A stretch of 64,000 bases of DNA from positions 10,427,516 through 10,491,515 of the forward strand of contig OW203734.1 of the NCBI GenBank assembly GCA_934045075.1. Direction: 5' to 3'. This stretch comes from Yponomeuta sedellus (Eukaryota > Arthropoda > Insecta > Lepidoptera > Yponomeutidae). The notes under the pieces are model-generated. The model did not search any database. It was not told the DNA's origin and saw only the letters and a list, made by a program, of their open reading frames with translations. Of this stretch, positions 1-10,246 are shown piece by piece. How positions within the stretch are numbered: the stretch's first letter is position 1; each line of letters begins with the position of its first letter. The translations under genes and the position numbers were made by a program.

Positions 1-137
1 GCTAACCCATTATGACCTGAATTATTTTAGAGGCATAAAAAATTGTAATTTTCACATACATTGCTTTTGACGGCTCCCTTAGCTATTTGTAATAATTATT
101 TATTTTATATATCTTTTACTTTGTGAAAAAACAATGG

Positions 138-153
138 GTGCCATATGGCACCG
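138..153. repeat. 16-bp perfect palindrome, possible piggyBac sub-terminal motif
   Basis: GGTGCCATATGGCACC is its own reverse complement. It lies about 150 bp outside the C-terminal end of the piggyBac-like remnant at 301-1065, where a sub-terminal inverted motif of such an element would be expected. The outer ends of that element are too worn for me to fix. Confidence 0.4.
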
Positions 154-300
154 ATCGGCAAATACGTAAGCAAAAATCCCTCTATTAGACATATATTAGC
201 TTTTTATTAGCGAACTATTTTTATAATCTATTTGTAAAATCATGAAGATTTTAAGTAATGTATGAATTAATAAACAAAAACAGCATTTAAGTAATTTATG

Positions 301-1065
301 TTAAAGGCATTTATGTACTAGTATACACACTTTTTTAGTTTTAAATGCGGACGTGAAATTGATAATTGATTGGAATTGATAACAGGATGCACAGAGCCCT
401 ACGTCACATTTATTGCATTGCAGTCTTGTCTGTCTCTTGCACATCTCCAAAGCACATTTGCGACGAGATTCGCTGGGAACTAAGAAGTGATTCCGTAATG
501 ATCCGACAGTATAGGAATTGCGATAAATGCTTTCAATTCTTCGGTGGATATTTTCGGTTCGGCGCAATTCAAAAAAGTTGCATACTTTTGCGGCTGGTTT
601 GCTAAAAGGTTGTAGACACACAATCCAAAATATTAGTCCAGAAATTCAGTAGAAGACTTCCCTCGAAGGAAACTAAAATTTGCTTCGGGAAACATGGGTG
701 GCTCCCGAAATAAATCAACGCAACGTCCGAGTAGATCCGGCATCAGGTTGTATATTTGGTACCACCCGTACATTTTTGCGTTTTGTTATCGTGATTGGTG
801 TGTTGACAGAGGTGAAGACCCTAATACCACTTCACACCCAGCGTTGAATTGTCGACCTGTCACATCATTACAAAACCACCCCTTCTTCGTCGCCCGAATC
901 TTGATCAGAGTCGATTGCGGGTTCTGAAGGTTCAATGTATAGCAACTGCGGCTCAAATTCCTTATCTTCTAGCAGGGCTAGTACCTCATGGAGTGTATAA
1001 CCCCTATCAAGACAAAAAAAAAACACTGTTAACCTACACAAAAACCAAACATAAACATTGCACAC
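301..1065 (-). pseudogene. piggyBac-type transposase, internally deleted remnant
   Basis: Read on the minus strand, positions 1065-868 encode an acidic N-terminal stretch (...EVLALLEDKEFEP..., then IEPSEPAIDSDQDSGDEE) of the kind seen at the start of PGBD/piggyBac transposases. Positions 621-301 encode a cysteine-rich C-terminal end, with Cys spaced as C-x4-C-x7-C-x2-C-x5-C-x2-C around KCALEMCKRQTRLQCNKC, which matches the RING/PHD-like zinc region that closes piggyBac transposases. The DDD catalytic core between them (normally about 400 residues) is gone, and the joining sequence has stops in all frames. This is therefore a dead, internally deleted copy. The family call is from recognition of the two ends; exact element borders are not seen. 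The + strand reading frames over the same bases are shadows. Confidence 0.6.
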
Positions 1066-1261
1066 ATTATTGGAATATACTACTTATCGGCCTAGGGCAT
1101 CACCCGTAAATTTTGAGGTACGATAAAACAAACACGTAAACAAAACTAAAGTATATTACAATATAATCTAGTCACACATGTATACAGGAATAAAACAAAT
1201 TGCGTTTAAGTTATAGATTTCACGAAATATAAAAATTATGGCCCACTTAGGTACTTGAGAT

Positions 1262-1432
1262 TGCAACACATGATTATACTATTTTTATTTTTAATGCCCG
1301 TGCTAAGGACGAATTTAAAAACCTATTTAGAGGCTAACAATTTCACCCATGCCGTGACTTGAACCCGCGACCTCTGGCTAACCACGTCAGCGCTCTCCCA
1401 ACTGAGCTAATGGGCAACTACCCGGCATCACT
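1262..1432 (-). repeat. tRNA-like repeat (308-bp family), partial copy
   Basis: This is a partial copy of the family that forms the array at 28.8-29.7 kb. On the minus strand positions 1416-1349 resemble a tRNA: a D-arm-like box A, then an anticodon arm, then a diverged T-arm (GGTTCAAGTCACGGC). The part toward 1262 carries the family's 'aaaaacctatttagaggct' and 'cccgtgctaaggac' blocks. Mutations in the T-arm and acceptor stem rule out a working tRNA gene. Confidence 0.65.
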
Positions 1433-1569
1433 ATATTTTTTTTTTCTTACATTAACTTCTGTGGTTATTTCACGCAAATATATACAATAATATACTTAAA
1501 TAAAATACAATTTATACTGATATTTCCAACCAGATTTTACACTATTTATTCCGGTACGATAGCAGTTGT

Positions 1570-1915
1570 GACTACCATACCTCAGCTCTCTTAGCGCTGC
1601 ATGCCGCTCACACCGGGTACCGGCAGAATACCAGCGCTGAAGTTCTTCCTGAACTTTCAGCACATGCTGAGTCGGAGCCCATTCACATTTGCCACACCTA
1701 CGTTGATCACTTCCAGTCCAGTAGGTACATTGCCCAGGTACACTACAGTACCGTGTATGCCTTATTTTCTGTGTTTTTTTGCGTTTTATTTATGCTACTT
1801 TTTTGTTATTGCTTTGTTCGTGTTGTGACTTGTATTTGGTTTTGTATTGCTTTGCTTTGTATACGTGTGTGTGTCTTATGTGAATAAATGTTGTATCTAT
1901 ATATCTATCTAAAGT
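1570..1915 (+). mobile_element. 3' end of a CR1-like LINE (second copy)
   Basis: This shares its 3' untranslated region with the longer element ending near 12.6 kb: both have 'gggtaccggca(g/t)aata(c)cagcgctg', 'cagcacatgctgag(t/c)cggagccca' and a terminal 'gaataaatgttgtatctat' running into short TATC repeats. Only the 3' UTR is present, so the copy is 5'-truncated, as is usual for LINE insertions. Confidence 0.75.
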
Positions 1916-2272
1916 ACAAAGTACTGCCAGAGGTCGTGGTTTTGTTTCTTTTTGGATTTCGCTGTACATTTGAACAAATACATAGCCTCAGTATCAGTGT
2001 ATTTACATCTTTGTCACCTAGCTGGTTTATCTAAACCTACTTCGTGATATCACAAACATAAGGCCACCCCGCTCGTAGCCTAGACGAACCGAATGATTGG
2101 AATCAATTACTTTGTATTAAGCTACAACAGGCGTAGTCAGGTGCTGGATGGGTGACCGTCTCGTGACTACCGCTTGTGATATTTTTTCCGAGCGCTTCCG
2201 TGCTTCGCAAGGCACGCTAAGGCGATGGCGCCGGCTATCGCGTAATGGAAGTCGTTAAGCCATGTCAGAGGC

Positions 2273-2672
2273 TTTAGTTAGTTTATCCTGTTGTTTCCGC
2301 ACTCAGCCTCATAGTTGGGCCGTTGCGAGATCACTCCAGTCAGCCAATCTGTTTTCAGAAAGCCAGCAGTGCACCAGCACCAGCAGCTTTCCTGCTATCG
2401 ATGTTCGTTGCACTTTCACGCTCTCACAGTGAATGGACACGTGGCGGGTCCTTCGTCTTCCTTGAGGCATCCTCGACATAACGGGATGTCGGTCAGTCCC
2501 ATAGCGTGGAGGTGTTTATTCAGTGGTCAATGGAGCGTCATAAGTGCCACAGCTTTGCGCAGATCGCTGCATGTGAGGCGTTTCGATATTGTTAGTAGGG
2601 CCTCTCTGGTTTCTTTGCATTTTGTTTCCGTTTTCCATAGTTCAGCATGCTGGGTTTCTGTTTGCAACCTGA
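2273..2672. mobile_element. 400-bp insertion of unknown family with 11-bp target duplication
   Basis: The 5S-headed SINE is cut by exactly 400 bp flanked by ATGTCAGAGGC at 2262-2272 and again at 2673-2683. The uninterrupted SINE copies carry this word once, so it is a target-site duplication. Its length suits target-primed retrotransposition. I do not recognise the inserted sequence. A 130-residue open frame runs through it but has no motif I can name. Confidence 0.6.
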
Positions 2673-2705
2673 ATGTCAGAGGCCTTATGGGCAGCTTGAT
2701 AACTT

Positions 2706-2886
2706 AGGGCTCATGCAGACGAACGGCACGTGCCAACTGCAAGCGTCGACGGATGGCGTCAACTGCCGACAACGGCATTCGACGGCAGTCGTTAGCGCGT
2801 CGACGGCAGCCGTCAACGTGTAAGCGGCAGCCGTTGACGTTTGTCGACGCTTGCAGTTGTCGCGTGCCACGACCGCCATTTCGTGT
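2706..2886. mobile_element. Fold-back MITE
   Basis: A palindromic insert in the same SINE. Arms of 26 bp at 2725-2750 and 2843-2868 pair with two mismatches (core AACTGCAAGCGTCGAC). A TTA trinucleotide borders both sides, which may be the target duplication. There is no coding capacity. The superfamily is not clear from the ends. Confidence 0.6.
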
Positions 2887-3305
2887 TAAGGCCCGCCTCT
2901 GTCTTATAATCCTCCATCAACCCAGACTTGGCCCCGTGGTGAAGTATGACCTAACCTTAAAAGACCCGTGCCCCAGCAGTGGGGACATACAAAGGGCGGA
3001 TATCAAAAAAGGGCACGCCTGTATCCCAGAGGGGTGAGCAGATGCAGGGACTGCCAGTTGCTATTATACGATCCTGGTTAATTACTTTCACTTCATCGCC
3101 ATTCATTAGTCGTTGCATGCCAGACGGTTTTGGGTACTTTTTATCCTGCCCTTTGCTATCACGTCCCCTATTCGATAAATTAGGGGTCGAAGTATATTCG
3201 CCTGGAGCGTTCCTTATCGGTCATTCCACTCACATTCGCCATTCCACCCACATTATATTTATTCTTTCTTACTTCATAATAATTATTGTTCTTAAAATAT
3301 ACAGC

Positions 3306-3410
3306 ATATGATATACATCCCACTGTAGAGCACAGGTCTTCTTTCAGAAAGAATATAGGCTTGATCACCACGCGTGCCCACCTCAGATATGCGAACAGCG
3401 AGTTAGTCAG
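3306..3410 (+). repeat. Dispersed lepidopteran repeat fragment ('tcccactgtagagcacaggt')
   Basis: The block 'atcccactgtagagcacaggtc', a pyrimidine-rich stretch, 'cagaaagaatataggcttgatcaccacgcg' also occurs, diverged, at 23895-23965, 39085-39165 and 42855-42915. It is a dispersed, non-coding repeat. I cannot tell whether it is a SINE or a LINE tail. Confidence 0.5.
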
Positions 3411-4822
3411 GTTTCTTTACGATGTTATCTATCAATCACAGTAAGCGAGTGGTATTTCTACTTTAACTTCACAAATGTGCCTGAGTTACAAACCATTACT
3501 ATAATAATACTGGTTTCAACAAAAAATTATGAGTTATGTTCTACATTATGGGATTCGATCGTGAGTTCACTTATAGGAGAGTAACTTTTGATTTTGACAG
3601 ATGTAATCGAACTCATGTGCGAGTTCATGATCGAAGTGAGCTGCGAATCGAACATTCAGAATACCATTTTCATTGACATTTGTAGTTCTCTTCACCGCCG
3701 TAGCGCCAGTGTAGAATTAAGTCTTGATTTAAAAGCAAACTATTCGTTTGTGTGTGTGTGAAGTATGACCAGATGCTGGCCGGAAAATATTGCCAAAGTT
3801 TGGAAAAACTGGGTCTAACCATGACGGAGTAAAAATATGAAAAAAATACCTTCTATGCGTAAGTACGTTCATATAACACTTTCTATTTAACATGACATCG
3901 AGTGCAAATTACTGTGATTTCATGTTAAATAGAAAGTGATTTTATCTGTAAATAGAAAAAAAAATAAAGAAACGGTAAAGTCTACTTGAAAACACACTCA
4001 GTGTTTGCGTGCTAACTACCCAAATTATGTAGATGTCATATTTAAACGCTCCGAAACGCTAAAAAAGAAACAAAAGAGCCAAGAAACGTAATTTTTAAGA
4101 TTTCTGTTTTTGATTTACTTATGGCGAAAGCATGTAACAAATTAATAATACAGTTCGGCTATGTGCGAAATTCCCCACTAAATAGTTTACTGAAATAAAA
4201 AAAACGCAGAATAGATTAATACGTCCCTCTTTGTATTCGAGTCTGACTCTCGCTTTGCTAGATTTTATCTATATTATCTGCCGTGTGTTTTTTTATTATT
4301 ATATTATAGAACTATATAACATATTGTAAGAAGGCAAACATAGAGAAGCTGTTAATAGTGACTTATACAATGTTCTCTTTACAGTTTCATCGACGATTTG
4401 AAATTGTAATACAGGCTTCAACCATGAAGTTAATTGCGTATATTGTTATATGAATGATTCGTAAATGAGTCAGTCAACTTGTTTAATGAATCATTTACAA
4501 AATAAAAAGGAGTAAGACGTCATGATTGTGTAATATCAAAGAGTGGACCGTCGTTAAAACCGCGGAAGAGCTATTCAGAATTGCACGGAACAGAGAACGC
4601 TGTAAAGAGCTGACTACCAACCTTAAGTAATAGAGAAGCACTTTAAGTAGAAGAAGAAAATCCACGGCAGCTAAACCCGTTCACCAAATACTTGCTAATG
4701 TATGTTAATATGACGCACATATAAAGCGTCTAATAAACAATGTTACTAACGGTGTGATATTAGTAGCTTGTCGATCACACGCAAAATACTAAAGATAATA
4801 TGCTTTTGGATTTTTACCAAAG
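3411..4822. other. AT-rich non-coding stretch
   Basis: No gene seen. It holds one perfect 19-bp inverted repeat (3877-3895 and 3920-3938) and otherwise only short chance open frames. Confidence 0.5.
3877..3938. repeat. Perfect 19-bp inverted repeat (hairpin)
   Basis: CACTTTCTATTTAACATGA at 3877-3895 and its exact reverse complement at 3920-3938, separated by 24 bp. It could be the core of a small fold-back element. No target duplication is evident. Confidence 0.7.
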
Positions 4823-4917
4823 CTGTCGAAACTGTCTCTGGTCCCATTCTGCTGGATAAACAAGAAACCATTGGAATCGGAGAGTTGCCCTTTCAAGGCA
4901 ATATAAATGAGCGACAA
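4823..4917 (+). CDS. Candidate exon, possibly astacin pro-domain
   Basis: A pyrimidine-rich tract followed by CAAAG borders an open stretch that reads ...GPILLDKQETIGIGELPFQG NINERQ. Astacin propeptides contain an FxGD 'aspartate switch' shortly before the mature enzyme, and ELPFQGN has that shape with Asp replaced by Asn. The exon would start in phase 1 and could end in phase 0 at 4917 (GTTAGG) or phase 1 at 4927 (GTGACT). Both are weak donors. The link to the astacin exons at 53.5-57.0 kb would need an intron of tens of kilobases. This is inference; a chance open frame is a real alternative. Confidence 0.3.
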
Positions 4918-4927
4918 GTTAGGATTG

Positions 4928-6362
4928 GTGACTACACGTATGATACAGGCGTATGGCGTGCTCCCCAGACTTCTGTGTTATGTCTTGAAAGAGCTTACAG
5001 AGCTGTGATAAAAGTAATACTTAGTAGTTCAGCCAGATACTCGATTACACTTTTATATTGAGACTTGATTGATTTCCTCACAAAATTATTAAACAGAAAC
5101 AACACATCTATGACCTACGTTTCCCTAGTACTTAAGAATCGACAGAGTATACCAAACGTTAGCCCATAGAACCAAACTTTCCCGGTGTCATTTTTATGTA
5201 GTAGGTTCATACACTTTTAATAAATAAAATAACGTAAAGCCCAAACAACAAAATAGTTCCTTCGTCTTAACTATTAAATAACGGAAAATCTACTAAAACC
5301 CATACAGTAAAACCTAGCCCACAAATAAAGTTATCGTACCTCATCTTTCTCTTCTCATTTGTTTCAATTTATTTTTCCTATACCTACAGACATACATAGC
5401 ACGAACACACCCCGTTTACACAAACACAACACACATACGAAATTACCCCACCCCCCCCCCCCCCTCTTTTCCTCATGCTTGCTACTTTACACACGTTTAC
5501 TTACCGTCCATTACACTTCACCTATCGATTTTTTGCTAAGGTTAAAATAAGATAAGAATATTGTTAATTTTATTCATTTATAATTTCTAATTATGTACAA
5601 CTTATTGTGTAACCTTATTTAATAAATGCATGTCCTAATTATACAGTGTATATTATTATTTGAAATCTAATGGTAGTTGGCGTTGACGTCTGAGATACAG
5701 TGATTAACATTAGTTCAGATGTCATGGTTTTTTTTTGTAATGTACGCACTAGTAGGCTCGATATTATTGTGTAAGGAATGTATTGCCTATATTTTTAAAG
5801 CATAAAAATTACTGAATTACTGAACTATATGTAAGCAAATAAATCAGTAATCGAGGCATTTTTATTTTACTCGTATGGTAACCCCACGAGAATTGCTTCT
5901 TATGCCAGCGACTTGGATACACTGTATACTGCCAATGATATAATCTTTTTTATACATTTCAATAGATTTAGGCTAGTAAATACTTAGACTGTACAATTTT
6001 AGACAGCGCAACATGTTTGTAAGATTTTTATATAGCATCGTTTTGCCAAAACATGCGAAACAAATTATAGCCTACGACTTCGACTGAAATAATATTAGTG
6101 TCAACCCCTATGCAAGGAATGTCATATTTTCGGGTTCTGAAGGTCAAATTAAGGTGACTCATAAGTGAGTGTGAGGTGAACGACGAGGTGACCGACGAAG
6201 TGACCGACGAAGTGACCATCGAAGTGATCAACGAACTTACTGAATCGACATGCTGCAGTAGTGTATTTAAACATTCGTTACGCTGGTCTTTAAGCAATTA
6301 TGATTTATCGTTGTAATCTCGGCTTCGTCCGGAGCGGCGGAGTCTAAAAGGATAGTAATTAT
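4928..6362. other. AT-rich non-coding stretch
   Basis: No gene recognised. It contains a run of 17 C near 5450 and several polyadenylation-like AATAAA words, with no element borders that I can define. Confidence 0.5.
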
Positions 6363-6363
6363 T

Positions 6364-6395
<32 letters not shown>

Positions 6396-6611
6396 TGTAT
6401 GTATGTATGTATGTATGTATGTATGTATGTATGTATGTATGTATGTATGTATGTATGTATGTATGTATGTATGTATGTATGTATGTATGTATGTATGTAT
6501 GTATGTATGTATGTATGTATGTATGTATGTATGTATGTATGTATGTATGTATGTATGTATGTATGTATGTATGTATGTATGTATGTATGTATGTATGTAT
6601 GTATGTATGTA

Positions 6612-6642
<31 letters not shown>

Positions 6643-6646
6643 ATGT
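6364..6646. repeat. (TATG)n microsatellite
   Basis: About 280 bp of nearly pure four-base repeat, with a short GT run near 6613-6625. It is open in several frames on both strands, which makes long but meaningless reading frames (MYVC or YIHT repeats). Tetranucleotide arrays elsewhere in the window arise from LINE tails, and this one may too, but no LINE sequence is recognisable beside it. Confidence 0.9.
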
Positions 6647-7095
6647 TCCATTCTTTATTTCCTCCTCCTCCTATAGTCAGATTTAAACAAATTATCATAT
6701 CGATTTTGATCAGTTTCGGCAGTGCAACTAGCAGTCAATTTCATACCTATTTGCTTCTAAGATATCTCTGTGTGTATATCATCCCTTTATACACAGATCC
6801 AAATCAAATTCCCTAAGCCAAGTCATAACTACTAATTAAATTGGAAGGCCTACTTAATCTATTGACCCATAATTAGTTAAATTTCATCACTGATCAGGTC
6901 GCATGCAACAGATCAAGCTGTAATTATTATTCACGATATGTTCAATTTGATAATGCAAATTTTAGGTTAGAATCCAAATTGCTTTCACATTGGTATTGTA
7001 CATAAATACATCTTCTCTGATTTCAGGCCTATGTTGGGCATTTTATATCTACCAAACGAATCTCTTCAGATATTGCAAACTTTTTCAGGATCCAA

Positions 7096-7231
7096 TGGAA
7101 ATTGAAAATTTAAGGTCGCAACAAAAATAACTTAAAATTAACTAAGTGAATTCACACTATGCAATAATATGAATTTTGTTTGCTTACTGCTGCGTGTCCG
7201 CGCATCAGCGCAGAGCTGATTTTCAGCACAT
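7096..7231 (-). mobile_element. LINE 3'-end fragment (same family as 42323-42520)
   Basis: On the minus strand it reads GGGATGTGCTGAAAATCAGC, then 'ctgcgctgatgcgcggacacgcagca', and ends in a TTTTCAATTTCC tail. The insertion at 42323-42520 shows the same order and a longer (TTTCAA)n tail. A 5'-truncated non-LTR element with a hexanucleotide tail is the simplest reading; the clade cannot be told from the UTR alone. Confidence 0.55.
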
Positions 7232-7452
7232 CCCATTGAGATATTGATATATTTGATTTTTGATTTAGATGATTTAAAAAGCTATTTATTTATTTAAATC
7301 AAAAATCTTTGTAAACATTGCGAACCGGACATCTCTTGGCCGCCTTACACTTCTGTTATATGAATTGCTAAGCTTGCGGGAAAGATATCTTACTGGGAGA
7401 ACGGCTTGGTTACGTAGGGTGCAAGAGCTGTTTTCATTACAGATGTCTCAAC

Positions 7453-8490
7453 ATGACTACAGCCTATTTTATACCAAACAAGGCTCAACTGGTGAAGTCC
7501 TGGCGATGCCCCCGCTGCGCCAATGTTACCTCGCGAGAGCGGTGTGCCGCTCGGAATGATGACACGCCGGTCCGTGAGCGCCGCGACAAAGTGGCGATGG
7601 GCATCGACATGTCCATCTGCGACGAGTCCCAAGGTAACACATCCGATCCAACTGAGCACACTGCTTCATTCGATGGAATGTACCGCAAGTTAGAGTCGTT
7701 ACTTAATACGAAGCTCGATGACATCGCTAAGGAGTTTCAAACATCTATAAACTTATTGAAGGCGGAGCTTACAAAGACGACCGATTTTCTGGGGGACCAA
7801 ATAAGCGATCTCTCTAAAACCGTCCAATCCGTGGGCGACAAAGTTTTTCACCTCGAGCAGGAGAACGATCGCCTGCGAACTGAGCTCGCCGCCATCACTC
7901 GAACCCAGAAGGAAACTCATGGTGCAAATCTCCAAGAAGTCATTGAGCAATTGCGCTCAGATCTGATTGATAGGGAGCAAGCGGCGCTACTGAACGACGT
8001 GGAGGTAACGGGGGTGCCAGAGTTTGAAAGAGAATCCTGTGGCCAAATTGTGTCCATAATAGCCACCAAGCTGGGCGTCGAGCTGGAGCTGCGGGACGTG
8101 GTGAACGCATCCCGCGCCGGCCCGCGCGGTACTGCGCCTCTCCAAGGTGAAGCGGTGCCCCGCCCCCGGCCAATCGTCGTCAGTCTGTCTCGCCGCGTCC
8201 TTCGCGATGAACTATCAAGAGCGCGAGGGTTCGTCGGGGAGCGGTGACCTCATCAGATCTTGGCCTCCCGCCGCACGAGCCGCGACGAGTTTATGTTAAT
8301 GAGAGGCTAACTAAAACTAATAGAAGACTTTTTGGTTTGGCTCGTGACGCAGGTCGGGCCCTTAAGTGGCGTTTTGTCTGGTCCAGGGAAGGCCGCGTAA
8401 GTGTGCGGCGAGATGACTCATCCCCGGCCCACCGCATACGCTCTGAGTTGGACCTTAGCCGGGTTTTTGGCTCGCTGCCTGTTCGCTCTT
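7453..8490 (+). pseudogene. CR1-like ORF1 (nucleic-acid-binding, coiled coil), frameshifted
   Basis: ORF1 proteins of CR1-type LINEs bind the element RNA. Near the start WRCPRC...NDDTPVR is the end of a PHD-like zinc region. From about residue 75 to 160 the heptad pattern (LLNTKLDDIAKEF..., HLEQENDRLRTELAA) predicts a coiled coil. The frame is lost near 8240: the C-terminal part continues in the frame that covers 8244-8490, where RRVYVNERLTKTNRRLF and LKWRFVWSREG match the conserved ORF1 tail of the family. One small frameshift therefore splits an otherwise long ORF1. Confidence 0.75.
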
Positions 8491-8900
8491 AAATGTTTAG
8501 TGCTTAACGTCTTATATTATTTTGATTTGTATGCCTGATTTGTTAAATGTCTCCTTGGCGTGTCTCTATAACTGTGTTTCTCTCTGTAATTTGTTATTTC
8601 ATCGAATTGCCATCTGTGTATTGCAACGTAGGCGTGTGGCAGGTGTAAATGGGCTAATAATTGCAGCGAATAACCTTCGTGCTTGTAAAATAGGAGGAAA
8701 GCTGAGTGACAGTCAAATATATACGTATATTTATTCTGAAATTATTTTATTTTTATTTTCTGATTATTTTATTTACGTTCCGGATATTGTCATATTTTAT
8801 TTCTATTGCATCTATCTAGGTTATCATAAAAAGTGCACTGATCGACTTATAATAATTGTCGTTCTATTGGTATTGCGGTACATTCTGGCCAGTCTGATTT
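8491..8900. other. Inter-ORF AT-rich spacer of the CR1-like element
   Basis: About 410 bp between ORF1 and ORF2 with an open frame of low complexity (Leu/Ile/Tyr/Phe-rich). Such spacers are usual in this LINE group. I see no motif in it. Confidence 0.5.
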
Positions 8901-9671
8901 ATGGCCATGTGTAAGAACAAACAATTTAAATTAGGTCTTTTTAACGCGGGCTCACTTGGTACCAACCATGACGAGTTTCTGGTGGCTGTGGAGCAAGAAC
9001 TGCCTGACATACTAGCAATTAATGAAACTTGGTTGCGAGCCAATGAGGAGGCGCGCGCGCCGTCCGTCGCTTGCTACCGCCTGCGTCATGTACCAAGGCC
9101 GCGTGAAGTCCGCTCGCGGGGCGGCGGTGTGGGCTTTTATATTAAATTAGGCCTTACTGCACGTATCTGCCCTCACCCTCCAGCTCCAGCTTTCGTCGAG
9201 CAAATGTGGGTCCGCGTCAACATTAATGCCCGTAGACTGATGGTAGGTACCGCGTATAGACCCCCCTGGGTAAACGTTGATGTCTTTCTAGATGCAATCA
9301 CAGAATCTGTCTCTTCTTTAACACACTATGACCAAATTGTTTTAATGGGCGATCTGAACATTAATCTTCTTGTGACTGACTCAAATTCAACAAGGCTTGT
9401 TGACTTTTTGGAATCCCTCAGTTTAAAAAACAACGTTACGGAACCGACACATTTTACATCACACAGCCCGTCGCTTATTGACGTCATTTGTACTGATGCG
9501 CCAGTGAAAAATGTTTCAGTTCACAATATTGCTGAGCTTGGCGGCCATGCTATGATTATGGTAAATTTAGTTTTAAAAAAACAAATTTCTTCCCCGAAAA
9601 AAATAACGTTCAGGCCTCTAGCGTCCATTAAAAGGGAGATGTTTGAAGTAGACTGGACTGGAATAACGTGA
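8901..9671 (+). pseudogene. CR1-like ORF2 part 1: AP-type endonuclease
   Basis: This is the apurinic-like endonuclease that nicks the target DNA for target-primed reverse transcription. Motifs in order: LFNAGSL, INETWL (metal-binding Glu), AYRPP, GDLNINL (catalytic Asp/Asn), SLIDVI and GGHAMI. The last motif is normally SDHxxI; here the Asp before the catalytic His is Gly, which by itself could inactivate the nuclease. The frame ends at 9671 by a frameshift: the protein continues in another frame (DWNNV...) up to an in-frame TAA near 9817. The start ATG GCC ATG is the first in frame. Confidence 0.8.
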
Positions 9672-10246
9672 CAAATTGCGCGAATGTAAAGACGGCGGTT
9701 TATTTTTTAAATGCCTCGCTGGTAGGACTTTTCGACAGCCATGCCCCTGAAAAGTGGATTGTTGTCAGAGAACACATTAAGCCTTGGCTTACCCAAAATG
9801 TACGTCACATGATGTAACTTAGAAATAGTGCACACTGCAGGTTCTTAAGTACAAAATCGGACTTACATCGATCTGAATATACGGCACTAAAACATTTGGT
9901 TAATGTAAGTATGTTCTTTGAAAAAAAGACCTTTTATGAATATAACATCAATAAAAACAGAAAAAATGGTAAAATGCTGTGGCGCAATTTAAAGCGGTCT
10001 GTTTTGTCTAACCCGACAAAATCTTATATACCGGATTATTTGCTATATCCTGACGAGATAAATGACCATTTTATGAATCTACCTATTAATACTCGCGTAA
10101 ATATTTTACACTTGAAATTTTTTTAATTTAAACGGTACCATGACAATATTAATTTCAATTTACATACAGTAGGCAGCAACACCATTTTAAAAATTATTTT
10201 AGATCTGGCATACAACGCGAAAGGGGTTGACAGTATAAACAGGGAT
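9672..10246 (+). pseudogene. CR1-like ORF2 part 2: linker between endonuclease and reverse transcriptase, broken
   Basis: Continuation of the polymerase gene with several breaks. It includes KWIVVREHIKPWLTQNVR followed by a stop, then the segment 9896-10126 (MLWRNLKRSVL) that leads towards the reverse-transcriptase fingers. Frame changes near 9671 and 10130 separate it from its neighbours. Confidence 0.6.

Larger units (their letters stand above)
2069..3015 (+). mobile_element. SINE with 5S rRNA-like head, interrupted twice
   Basis: The head (2071-2180) resembles 5S rRNA, with its internal promoter region: TTAAGC..., a GGCG block, then GGATGGGTGACCG. The body follows with 'gagcgcttccgtgcttcgcaaggcacg' and 'gttaagccatgtcagaggc', and the tail ends with 'cccgtgccccagcagtggggacatac'. 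The body breaks off at 2272, resumes at 2673, breaks again near 2706 and resumes near 2887. Those two gaps are separate insertions listed below. Other copies in the window are at 15.6, 17.0, 24.6, 35.1, 42.2-42.7 and 45.7 kb, plus 3' fragments. Confidence 0.7.

Noticed and set aside
366..605. 79-codon + strand frame and the overlapping frames at 694-1109
   Set aside because: Antisense shadows of the piggyBac transposase remnant, whose protein motifs are on the minus strand.
2315..2707. 130-codon frame
   Set aside because: Lies in a 400-bp insertion with target duplications and shows no domain; it also crosses the insertion border into the SINE.
6298..6816. Long reading frames on both strands (MYVC and YIHT repeats)
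   Set aside because: They are translations of the (TATG)n microsatellite and not genes. The same holds for 25226-25570.
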